DNA of 5,042 nt from Candidatus Bathyarchaeota archaeon (lineage in GTDB: Archaea > Thermoproteota > Bathyarchaeia > 40CM-2-53-6 > RBG-13-38-9), in assembly GCA_023144075.1 (NCBI GenBank), contig JAGLGJ010000090.1, forward strand, positions 1 through 5,042, read 5' to 3'. Position 1 is the stretch's first letter; each line of letters starts with the position of its first letter. The notes below the pieces were generated by a model that saw only the letters and a program-made list of their open reading frames with translations, did not search any database and was not told where the DNA came from. The translations under genes and the position numbers were made by a program. Positions 1-5,042 of this stretch are shown here, one piece after another.

Positions 1-528
1 TGTTTGTTAGTGTATTTCTTTTATCTCAAGAATGCTGAACATAAATTAACTCATCTACGCCCAGAGTGGACACCCATTATAAGTGGGATATTATTGGGTG
101 TTTTAGGAATTTTAACTAAATATTTCTCCAGTTTACCTCCGATTTATCGTAATTTTGGATTGTCTACTGTTGATGGAATTGCAAATATTGCTCAGAGTAT
201 TGTTACGTTTCAATTGTTTAATTGGGCGGGATTTTTCATGATTGGATTAATTGGTGGATCCTTTTTATCATCTTTGAACATCAAAGAATTTGAAGTAATA
301 ATCCCATCTCGAAAAGATGTTTTTCAATTCTTTGGCGGTGGATTTCTTCTTGGAATTGGTGCTATGATGGCTGGTGGATGTAATATTGGCCACATATTTA
401 GTGGAATTCCAGAGTTGGGAATTTCCTCATTTTTTGCTATGATTTTCATTATATTTGGTAATTGGATAGGCTCATACCTGCAATACATTAAATGGAAAAA
501 TGAGTGGCCTGAATCAACACCAAAGTAA
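1..528 (+). CDS. YeeE/YedE-family sulfur-compound transporter, C-terminal part (partial, cut by window start)
   Basis: The reading frame is open from base 1 and ends in TAA at 526-528, giving 175 visible residues. It is an inner-membrane protein with about four or five hydrophobic segments, including those around visible residues 23-40, 74-91, 110-128 and 137-162. The stretch GGGFLLGIGAMMAGGCNIGH (codons about 334-393) is the family's glycine-rich helix with a conserved cysteine (TGT at 379-381) followed by Asn-Ile-Gly-His. Characterised YeeE/TsuA proteins take up thiosulfate and use conserved cysteines along the path. Full-length members are usually around 350-400 residues with two similar halves, so this is probably the second half, with the rest upstream. 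A short half-size member of the family cannot be excluded. The substrate here is inferred from the family only. No functional link to the pterin genes downstream is evident. Confidence 0.82.
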   Translation, partial: CLLVYFFYLKNAEHKLTHLRPEWTPIISGILLGVLGILTKYFSSLPPIYRNFGLSTVDGIANIAQSIVTFQLFNWAGFFMIGLIGGSFLSSLNIKEFEVIIPSRKDVFQFFGGGFLLGIGAMMAGGCNIGHIFSGIPELGISSFFAMIFIIFGNWIGSYLQYIKWKNEWPESTPK

Positions 529-613
529 GTGTAAGAGTATTGTGAAATCTTATGCTAACTTATTCGTTTAATCTGTAACTCTTTTTGGTTCCAATTTGAT
601 AGGTGTAAGAGTA
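529..613. repeat. 11-nt direct repeat GTGTAAGAGTA in the yeeE-mptA gap
   Basis: GTGTAAGAGTA occurs at 529-539, directly after the yeeE-like stop, and again at 603-613, 74 bp apart start to start. Between them lie a weak hairpin (TAAGA at 532-536 with TCTTA at 548-552) and a T-tract (582-586) that could help end the upstream transcript. The repeat could be a regulator site for mptA or a small duplication. Nothing in the window decides between these. Confidence 0.4.
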
Positions 614-640
614 CGCTACAGAAGGTCTAATAGAAACAAG

Positions 641-652
641 ATAATTGTATAG
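641..652 (+). promoter_or_regulatory. possible TATA-like element for mptA
   Basis: The AT-rich stretch ATAATTGTATAG lies about 45 nt before the mptA TTG. An archaeal start site about 25 nt downstream, near 675, would give a short leader just long enough to hold the Shine-Dalgarno sequence at 682-687. The match to the TATA consensus is poor, and other AT-rich stretches such as that around 565-572 are possible. Confidence 0.25.
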
Positions 653-681
653 GATTCTTACCAGAACATAATCGTCAACAA

Positions 682-687
682 AGGTGA
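682..687 (+). promoter_or_regulatory. Shine-Dalgarno site AGGTGA for mptA
   Basis: AGGTGA matches the complement of the usual archaeal 16S rRNA 3' end and ends 6 nt before the TTG at 694. The last three bases, TGA at 685-687, are also an in-frame stop. Only two codons (AGT, AGG) lie between that stop and the TTG, so the TTG is the first possible start and the one the ribosome site indicates. It is the only clear Shine-Dalgarno site in the window; the other complete genes seem to lack one. Confidence 0.7.
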
Positions 688-693
688 AGTAGG

Positions 694-1653
694 TTGAGTT
701 ATCCAATCGAATTGCTAGATAGAGTAACTGATATTCAGACCATAAAGCCAAAAATCCCGGTAAAACTGACTAGAGTTGGAGTGAAAAATCTAAAGTTAAA
801 TCTGCAGATCACAAGTGGAAAAGACACACTATCTCTTATCCCAATGATCGATCTCTTCGTAGATTTGCCAAGCGATAAAAGAGGTGTTCACCTATCCAGG
901 GATCCAGAATTAATGCACGAGATTCTTCTAGAAGAAATGGATACCAAAACTAATCGAGTTGAAGACTTTTGTGAAAATATTGCACACCGACTATTAGATA
1001 AACACACTTACTCAAATAGAGCTGAAGTCCGTCTAAAAAGCGATTACATTACAATCAATAAATCTCCACAAGGTAAAACATCACAAGAACCATGTAAGAT
1101 TCTTGCATCAGTAACTGCCGTGAGAAAAAATTCGAATATAGTTGTGAATCGGACAGTTGGAGTAAGTGTTGTAGGCTTCACAGCATGTCCATGCACACAG
1201 AATCTTTTACAAGCTCTTGCAGAAGATAGACTTCGTAAACTGGAATATGAAGAAGCCGATGTTAAGAAAATAGTCAAAAATATGCCACTGGCAACACATA
1301 CTCAACGGACTACTGGAACTATTATCATGCAAGTACCAAAGGGATTCTCACTGGATGTAGAAGATCTTGTTGAGATAATAGGAGCCTCGATGAGTGGACA
1401 AACACATGCAGTTCTTAAACGTCCTTCTGAAGCGTCGGTTGTTATCGACGCTCATGAAAAAACACGATTCACAGAAGATGTTGTTAGAGAAATGCTCAAG
1501 ACATTAGCTAAAAAATATTCTAATTTTCCTAGCGACACACGTATTATAGTACAGGCACACAGCCTAGAGAGTGTTCATAAGCACGATATTATGGCCGAGA
1601 GAGTATCAACTCTTGAAGAGATTCTGAATGAAATTAATACAAATTCTAGTTAA
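694..1653 (+). CDS. mptA: GTP cyclohydrolase MptA (GTP cyclohydrolase IV, FolE2/COG1469 family)
   Basis: This enzyme opens the pterin arm of methanopterin synthesis. Archaeal MptA is a metal-dependent (Fe(II) in the studied enzyme) cyclohydrolase that turns GTP into 7,8-dihydroneopterin 2',3'-cyclic phosphate. The 319-residue product has the family signatures in order: an N-terminal DIQ...VGVKNL stretch (13-33), FVDLPSDKRGVHLSR (55-69), GFTACPCTQ (161-169), THTQR (201-205), KRPSEASVV (242-250), FTEDVVRE (259-266) and HSLESVHKHD (289-298). Cys165 and His202 correspond to the metal-site Cys and His of the bacterial FolE2 enzyme. About 30 residues lie between CPC and HTQR, far more than in bacterial FolE2, which fits the archaeal branch. 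The length is normal for the family. The TTG start is fixed by a Shine-Dalgarno site and an in-frame stop 9 nt upstream. Its 3' end overlaps that of mptE, which acts later in the same pathway. Confidence 0.93.
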   Translation: MSYPIELLDRVTDIQTIKPKIPVKLTRVGVKNLKLNLQITSGKDTLSLIPMIDLFVDLPSDKRGVHLSRDPELMHEILLEEMDTKTNRVEDFCENIAHRLLDKHTYSNRAEVRLKSDYITINKSPQGKTSQEPCKILASVTAVRKNSNIVVNRTVGVSVVGFTACPCTQNLLQALAEDRLRKLEYEEADVKKIVKNMPLATHTQRTTGTIIMQVPKGFSLDVEDLVEIIGASMSGQTHAVLKRPSEASVVIDAHEKTRFTEDVVREMLKTLAKKYSNFPSDTRIIVQAHSLESVHKHDIMAERVSTLEEILNEINTNSS

Positions 1654-2422
1654 CTATCTTAACAAGTTCAGAAAAACTAACATTTTTAAATCTTCTAATA
1701 TTTTCACTACGTCCTGTTACATTATATAGAGGCATTTCAACCTTAGATGAAAGCCATTCAAGTAAATCCTTACAGACTTTTAGTTTCAAGATTTTTTCTT
1801 CCTGAGATCTTACTTTTTCTTTGGAATATTTACCGATTTTTTGACCTAGATCCATTCCAGCTAAGACTATCATACTAGGTTTCATAGAAGCTGCAAAGAA
1901 GACTGCTCTGTCACCATCTGTGAATCCCCCGAAATTGTAAACGTTGATTGTTGGTTTGACTTGAGTAGTTCCGATGATGTTTACGAATTTTGGAACATAT
2001 TTTTTTAATTGGGTGATATTGTCTCCATGACCGTGGATTACCATTGTTGAGCCTAGTCTATTTGCATTAAGTAGATCCTCAATTTTCCCATCAAGATCAC
2101 TTACAATGAACTGTGGAGTCAATTCCACGACCTTTTGCAAGGCTGTAGTTGCACCGTCGGCCGAAATTATTGAAAATTTTTCTAATAACCCTTCTTTTTG
2201 TAATTGATACAGATTTTCCTTCAATGATGGCCCAGCTCCAAAAACCAGAACTGGTTTGTCTGCTATGAATTTCTCCATGGATTCTGGATGAATAGCTTTT
2301 TTGGATATTAGTCTGCTTAGAATATCAGTCGCTCTTTGATCCTCATTCATATCATAATTGAATAACTTATTTATTCTATCATACCATGACCACCATTCTT
2401 CGAGGCTAATTACCGGTTTCAT
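1646..2422 (-). CDS. mptE: 6-hydroxymethyl-7,8-dihydropterin pyrophosphokinase MptE (DUF115 family)
   Basis: Archaeal MptE transfers a diphosphate from ATP to 6-hydroxymethyl-7,8-dihydropterin, activating it for coupling to the arylamine arm; it replaces bacterial FolK without resembling it. From the ATG at 2422 the product is 258 residues, near the family norm. Signatures in order are FGAGPSL (61-67, glycine-rich nucleotide loop), ADGATT (88-93), SDLDG (108-112), HGHGDN (130-135), GTTQ (151-154), NFGGFTDGDRA (163-173) and AGMDLGQKIGKYS (188-200). The Asp/His-rich motifs probably bind Mg-ATP and pterin. A GTG at 2446 would add eight residues (MKRSDDDR). I prefer the ATG because a TTAAATA box centred at 2451 sits about 29 nt upstream, which suits a leaderless transcript, and the GTG would lie directly against that box. 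The TAG stop lies within the last codons of mptA. Confidence 0.9.
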   Translation of the reverse strand: MKPVISLEEWWSWYDRINKLFNYDMNEDQRATDILSRLISKKAIHPESMEKFIADKPVLVFGAGPSLKENLYQLQKEGLLEKFSIISADGATTALQKVVELTPQFIVSDLDGKIEDLLNANRLGSTMVIHGHGDNITQLKKYVPKFVNIIGTTQVKPTINVYNFGGFTDGDRAVFFAASMKPSMIVLAGMDLGQKIGKYSKEKVRSQEEKILKLKVCKDLLEWLSSKVEMPLYNVTGRSENIRRFKNVSFSELVKIVN

Positions 2423-2447
2423 TCGATCATCGTCACTTCGTTTCACA

Positions 2448-2454
2448 TATTTAA
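2448..2454 (-). promoter_or_regulatory. TATA-like box for mptE
   Basis: On the minus strand this reads TTAAATA, close to the archaeal TATA box consensus. Its centre lies about 29 nt before the ATG at 2422, so transcription would begin at or within a few bases of the start codon. No Shine-Dalgarno sequence of note precedes either candidate start, which also fits leaderless expression. Confidence 0.5.
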
Positions 2455-2460
2455 GATAAG

Positions 2461-2493
2461 GAAGAATACAAATAGTATATTTGTAGATTCTTC
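2461..2493. promoter_or_regulatory. two-part inverted repeat (candidate operator) in the mptE/DUF1464 divergent promoter
   Basis: A perfect 8-bp inverted repeat, TACAAATA (2467-2474) and TATTTGTA (2478-2485), surrounds a 3-nt spacer GTA. Outside it a second pair, GAAGAA (2461-2466) and TTCTTC (2488-2493), extends the symmetry, with two extra bases (GA) on the right side. Fourteen base pairs of dyad symmetry over 33 nt in an 84-nt spacer is more than expected by chance, even in AT-rich DNA. It overlaps the plus-strand TATA-like box and lies just upstream of the minus-strand one, where a dimeric regulator could control both genes. A hairpin role in RNA is less likely, since neither transcript is predicted to include it. 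Confidence 0.55.
2476..2482 (+). promoter_or_regulatory. TATA-like box for the DUF1464 gene
   Basis: TATATTT is centred at about 2479, 28 nt before the TTG at 2507, the distance expected for a leaderless archaeal transcript. The preceding AATAG is a loose match to a BRE element. The box lies inside the inverted repeat at 2461-2493, so a protein bound there would compete with TATA-binding protein. Confidence 0.5.
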
Positions 2494-2506
2494 TGGGGTT
2501 TCAAAT

Positions 2507-3631
2507 TTGAGAGCATTAGGGATAGACCCTGGAACGAAGAATTTTGATCTTTGCTGTATAGAGGATAGTGTGGATAATGTTGTTCTTGACAAGTCAATTT
2601 CTACAGAGATTGTTGCTAAAAATCCTGATCATGTCTTTGAGATAATTAAGAGTACTGAATCAGATGTTATTGTGGGACCATCTGGATATGGATTAGAATT
2701 CAAACATATCTCTGAGTTTACGGAAGAAGATGTGGCTTTAACGACTCTTGACAAGATTGAAGATGTGAATATCCCAGTCCTTTCTGGATTACGAAAATTA
2801 TTATGGATGATGAAAAATGCCAGATTGAATGCATATTCACTGCCAGGCGTTGTACTTTTGCCAACTATCCCTCAATATAGAAAAATGAATAAGATAGACA
2901 TGGGGACAGCTGACAAAACATGTGTCGCAGCTTTTGCAATCTGGGATCAAGCTGAAGAATATAAAATTCAATATAGCAATGCAAATTTGATCTGTATCGA
3001 AATGGGATTCGGTTATAATGCTGCTATGGCTGTGGAAAATGGACAGATCATCGATGCTGTTGGTGGAACAATCTTTCCTGGCCCTGGTTATCTGAGTTTG
3101 GGTCAAATGGATGGTGAATTAGCTTACCTTTTAGGCGAGTTTAGTAAACTGAAACTCTTTGAAGCCGGTGCGACATTCATCGCTGCAAATAGAATTCTAG
3201 ACGTAGAGGACTTCTCTGCAAACCTTCTTAGAGATGAATACAATAAAGCCTGGGAAAGTCTTAAGGAGGGAATAGTTAAGGCTGTTGCGCTGCTTTTGAC
3301 TTCTTTCAAAAACCAACCGAGAGAAATAATCTTGACAGGGAGACTATCTAGAAATAAAGAAATTTATGATGCCCTGAAGCAAAGATTAGATGAGCAATTT
3401 AAAATACCTACACGAAATCCCATACACAGATTTACAAAAGAGGCTAAAGATGTCGCTCAGGGAGCAGCAATATTATCAAACGGAATAGTAAGAGGCGAAT
3501 ATAGTGATTTACTTAAACAAATGAAAATTACAGAGACAAAAGGAACTGTTTTGGACTATGTTCTATATCCAGAGGTAAGAAGAAAAGAAATCATAAAAAA
3601 ATTGAGAAGCGTTGAAAAAATTTCTACATAA
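2507..3631 (+). CDS. DUF1464 family protein, ASKHA-fold putative kinase (COG2441)
   Basis: The 374-residue protein matches my recollection of DUF1464, an archaeal family listed as a predicted butyrate kinase on fold similarity alone; no reaction is known to me. ASKHA (actin/sugar-kinase) features appear in order: GIDPGTKNFD (5-14), a first phosphate-binding loop with Asp7; MGTADKTC (132-139); CIEMGFGYNAAMAV (163-176), a second phosphate loop followed by a beta-hairpin-like turn (ENGQIIDAVGG); IILTGRLSRNKEI (274-286), the adenosine-type loop; and DVAQGAAILSNGI (315-327). No signal peptide or membrane segment is seen, so it should be cytosolic. The TTG start leaves just four residues before the first phosphate loop, so no later start would work, and it sits about 28 nt from a TATA-like box. 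The gene is divergent from mptE and convergent with the beta-RFAP synthase gene, so it lies among methanopterin genes. A kinase role there is conjecture. Confidence 0.83.
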   Translation: MRALGIDPGTKNFDLCCIEDSVDNVVLDKSISTEIVAKNPDHVFEIIKSTESDVIVGPSGYGLEFKHISEFTEEDVALTTLDKIEDVNIPVLSGLRKLLWMMKNARLNAYSLPGVVLLPTIPQYRKMNKIDMGTADKTCVAAFAIWDQAEEYKIQYSNANLICIEMGFGYNAAMAVENGQIIDAVGGTIFPGPGYLSLGQMDGELAYLLGEFSKLKLFEAGATFIAANRILDVEDFSANLLRDEYNKAWESLKEGIVKAVALLLTSFKNQPREIILTGRLSRNKEIYDALKQRLDEQFKIPTRNPIHRFTKEAKDVAQGAAILSNGIVRGEYSDLLKQMKITETKGTVLDYVLYPEVRRKEIIKKLRSVEKIST

Positions 3632-3650
3632 AAATTTTATCTCTGTTTTT
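3628..3650. terminator. AT palindrome and T-tract between convergent genes (candidate terminator)
   Basis: ATAAAA-A-TTTTAT (3628-3640) is a perfect dyad that starts at the DUF1464 stop codon. It is followed on the plus strand by a T5 run (3646-3650). On the minus strand the A5 of the dyad reads as a T-run after the beta-RFAP synthase stop. Archaeal RNA polymerase ends transcription at T-rich tracts, so this 27-bp gap could stop both convergent transcripts. The dyad is too AT-rich to make a strong RNA hairpin. Confidence 0.45.
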
Positions 3651-3658
3651 AGTTACTG

Positions 3659-4660
3659 CTATTTTCTAACTCTTATTTGAGCTCCTTTGTTATCTCCCTT
3701 CACGATAAAGACTTGTCCACCTACTCTTTCATCGAGAAGAGTCTGTAGACTGGATTGGACACTCTTGGCCTGTCTTTTACCTTTTACCAATCCATAAGAT
3801 GTTGGGCCCCATGAGCTTTGTCCCACTCCATATGCTCCTAACTTGGTCATGCTTTCTATGCACTTCTTCACTTCAATACTAGAGTATGTCCCTCCTTGAA
3901 TAGGAGAGAAATTTTTTCCAACAATACTCTGAATTCTAGTTAGTGCATCTCCAAAATTTTCAATATCGTGTTCCATCAATGATGGTAACAGTTTCATAAT
4001 TATCAAACGACATATTCGACCAACATCAGATGGTGGCATGGTAGGTAATCTTTTGAATGCATGTGCTTCTTCTTTATCAGTAAATCCTCGTTTTACATCT
4101 GGAATGGTCACAACAAACATCCAGTCTTCAGGAAAAGGATGATGGAAAAGTATTGGTGGAATGTTTGGTTTAATGGTGTATTTGTTTTTTCCAATCTTTT
4201 TTCCACCATCAATTACAATCCCACCATGCTGAAAAATTGCTGTACCAATTCCAGAGACACTACCTCGAGCCATAACTAGTGCTAAATCGTTGATTGTAGC
4301 TTTGATATGAAATATTTTAGCAAAAGAGGTGGCTACAGCCAAAGTGATTTGGGTAATTGAACCTAAACCAACATGCTCAGGAATTTTATGTTTCAAGTTG
4401 AGAGTTACATTTTCTTTTATATCATATTTTTTGCGTAATCTTGTAATGAACTGCTTGCATATTGCACTACCATCTCCATGAACTACAAGTCTCTCAGATC
4501 GATTCATTGTTAGAATTACATTTGGATAATTTACACCTATACCGATACTGCCAAAAACACGCCCTAATCCTCCATCTAGATCTAATAATCCAAGATGTAA
4601 TCTTGATGGAGTCTTAACTTGAACCTGCAATTGTAATTCACCCGGATATGTGTTTTCCAT
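3659..4660 (-). CDS. mptG: beta-ribofuranosylaminobenzene 5'-phosphate (beta-RFAP) synthase
   Basis: This cytosolic GHMP-kinase-fold enzyme condenses a 4-aminobenzoate or 4-hydroxybenzoate precursor with PRPP, releasing CO2 and pyrophosphate. It commits the arylamine arm of methanopterin. From the ATG at 4660 the product is 333 residues, normal for the family. Family marks in order are PSRLHLGLLDLDG (18-30), GRVFGSIGIG (33-42), HVGLGSITQ (96-104, the GHMP phosphate-loop position), RGSVSGIG (132-139), HGGIVIDGG (145-153), NFSPIQGGTYSS (250-261) and GVGQSSWGPTSYG (278-290). The loop has Ile where I recall the family usually having a small residue (GLGSGTQ). A TTG at 4669 would add three residues; I chose the ATG, but neither has a Shine-Dalgarno site. 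The symbol mptG follows usage in methylotrophs. The M19 gene upstream on the same strand is 157 bp away, so a separate promoter is likely. Confidence 0.92.
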   Translation of the reverse strand: MENTYPGELQLQVQVKTPSRLHLGLLDLDGGLGRVFGSIGIGVNYPNVILTMNRSERLVVHGDGSAICKQFITRLRKKYDIKENVTLNLKHKIPEHVGLGSITQITLAVATSFAKIFHIKATINDLALVMARGSVSGIGTAIFQHGGIVIDGGKKIGKNKYTIKPNIPPILFHHPFPEDWMFVVTIPDVKRGFTDKEEAHAFKRLPTMPPSDVGRICRLIIMKLLPSLMEHDIENFGDALTRIQSIVGKNFSPIQGGTYSSIEVKKCIESMTKLGAYGVGQSSWGPTSYGLVKGKRQAKSVQSSLQTLLDERVGGQVFIVKGDNKGAQIRVRK

Positions 4661-4679
4661 AATATTCAATTAAATTAAG

Positions 4680-4693
4680 ACTTAATGTTAAGT
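4680..4693. promoter_or_regulatory. 14-nt palindrome upstream of beta-RFAP synthase (possible operator)
   Basis: ACTTAA-TG-TTAAGT is a perfect 6-bp inverted repeat with a 2-nt spacer, 20-33 nt before the ATG at 4660. It covers the place where a TATA box (minus-strand TTAACATTAA) would lie for a leaderless transcript. If transcription instead starts from a box around 4704-4711 (TATTTTAC), the palindrome would lie at or just upstream of the start site. Either position suits a repressor. AT-rich spacers often hold short dyads by chance. Confidence 0.33.
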
Positions 4694-4817
4694 TAGATTC
4701 ACTTGTAAAATAGTTCTGTTCGCTAATTGTTAATGAAACGATGAAGAAACATAGATTGCTTTTTGTTGACAATTTTTATTTGTCTTATTGTTTATTCAGA
4801 AAGCGTTTCTATTATTT

Positions 4818-5042
4818 TCAGTTTTTCCAGACATTGGAGTATAATTGAAGCCAATTCTCACCCATAATTTTCTTAACGTCCTTGTTAGCATAACCTCGTT
4901 TTACTAGTCCTTCTGTAATGTTTGAAAATTCAGTTGCAGATCTTATCCTCTTGGGATAAATGATAGGATATTTCACTTTAGATAGTGGCTTCTCCCAACT
5001 TTTGCCTGTTAATGCATCTGTGAAGAATTCTTTGGGTTGGTT
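4818..5042 (-). CDS. probable membrane dipeptidase (peptidase family M19), C-terminal end (partial, cut by window end)
   Basis: The minus-strand frame is open from base 5042 and ends in TGA at 4818-4820, giving the last 74 residues of a longer protein. The end resembles the C-terminus of renal-dipeptidase-type M19 enzymes: a short segment with YPIIYP (25-30) and a helix IRSATEFSNITEGLVKRGY (33-51), then ANKDVKKIMGENWLQLY (52-68) and a final NVWKN. M19 members are usually 300-400 residues with a TIM-barrel zinc site and cleave dipeptides, often with D-residues at the C-terminal side. The metal ligands lie in the missing part, so catalytic competence cannot be judged. The family call rests on the G-Y-x(2)-x-D-V-x-K-I-x-G-x-N-x-L pattern. 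No promoter or start is visible, and its stop is 157 bp from the next gene on the strand. Confidence 0.72.
   Translation of the reverse strand, partial: NQPKEFFTDALTGKSWEKPLSKVKYPIIYPKRIRSATEFSNITEGLVKRGYANKDVKKIMGENWLQLYSNVWKN

Noticed and set aside
586..604. tRNA T-loop-like stretch (GGTTCCAATTTGATAGG) in the yeeE-mptA gap
   Set aside because: No matching acceptor, anticodon or D-arm could be found around it; resemblance is limited to GGTTC.
560..751. 63-residue minus-strand reading frame across the yeeE-mptA gap
   Set aside because: It runs into the start of mptA on the opposite strand, over its Shine-Dalgarno site, has no recognisable motif and has a composition typical of chance AT-rich frames.
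1044..1277. Minus-strand frame inside mptA
   Set aside because: It is fully antisense to the conserved CPC region of MptA; a shadow of codon use.
2837..3309. Two minus-strand frames inside the DUF1464 gene
   Set aside because: Both lie fully within a well-supported gene and show no family motif.
4061..4279. 72-residue plus-strand frame inside the beta-RFAP synthase gene
   Set aside because: Antisense to a conserved coding region, aromatic-rich and low-complexity, with no ribosome site.
4798..4810. Small hairpin AGAAA-GCG-TTTCT after the M19 gene, as a terminator
   Set aside because: The stem is only 5 bp and no T-run follows on the minus strand, so termination there is not supported.
4661..4817. 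Possible small gene or RNA in the 157-bp gap before beta-RFAP synthase
   Set aside because: The longest minus-strand ATG frame I could find is about nine codons and no stable structure was seen; the gap looks like promoter and 3' sequence only.

Overview
The window looks like AT-rich chromosomal DNA from an archaeon, most likely a member of the Nitrososphaerota (Thaumarchaeota). This rests on archaeal-type pterin genes (an MptA-type GTP cyclohydrolase, a DUF115/MptE pyrophosphokinase and a beta-RFAP synthase), a DUF1464 sugar-kinase-fold protein, TTG starts, and start codons placed about 27-30 nt after TATA-like boxes, as in leaderless archaeal transcripts. The phylum is inferred from remembered protein flavour, not from a search.

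Layout from left to right. Positions 1-528 (+) hold the 3' part of a YeeE/YedE-family membrane protein (sulfur-compound transport), cut by the window edge. A 165-bp gap with an 11-nt direct repeat and a Shine-Dalgarno site leads into mptA (694-1653, +). mptA runs tail-to-tail into mptE (1646-2422, -) with an 8-bp overlap. An 84-bp divergent promoter region follows, with a TATA-like box on each strand and a strong two-part inverted repeat. It leads to the DUF1464 gene (2507-3631, +). That gene converges on a beta-RFAP synthase gene (3659-4660, -) across 27 bp containing an AT palindrome and T-tract. After a 157-bp gap with a 14-nt palindrome comes the C-terminal end of a probable M19 membrane dipeptidase (4818-5042, -), cut by the right edge.

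Three of the six genes belong to one pathway, the making of a tetrahydromethanopterin-type one-carbon carrier. MptA starts the pterin arm from GTP. MptE activates 6-hydroxymethyl-dihydropterin as the diphosphate. Beta-RFAP synthase makes the ribosylated arylamine that is joined to it. They do not form an operon: they alternate between strands, so any co-regulation must act through separate promoters. The DUF1464 gene sits inside this set and shares a palindromic divergent promoter with mptE, which makes it the most interesting candidate for an unassigned role. I saw no mobile element, CRISPR array, rRNA or tRNA.
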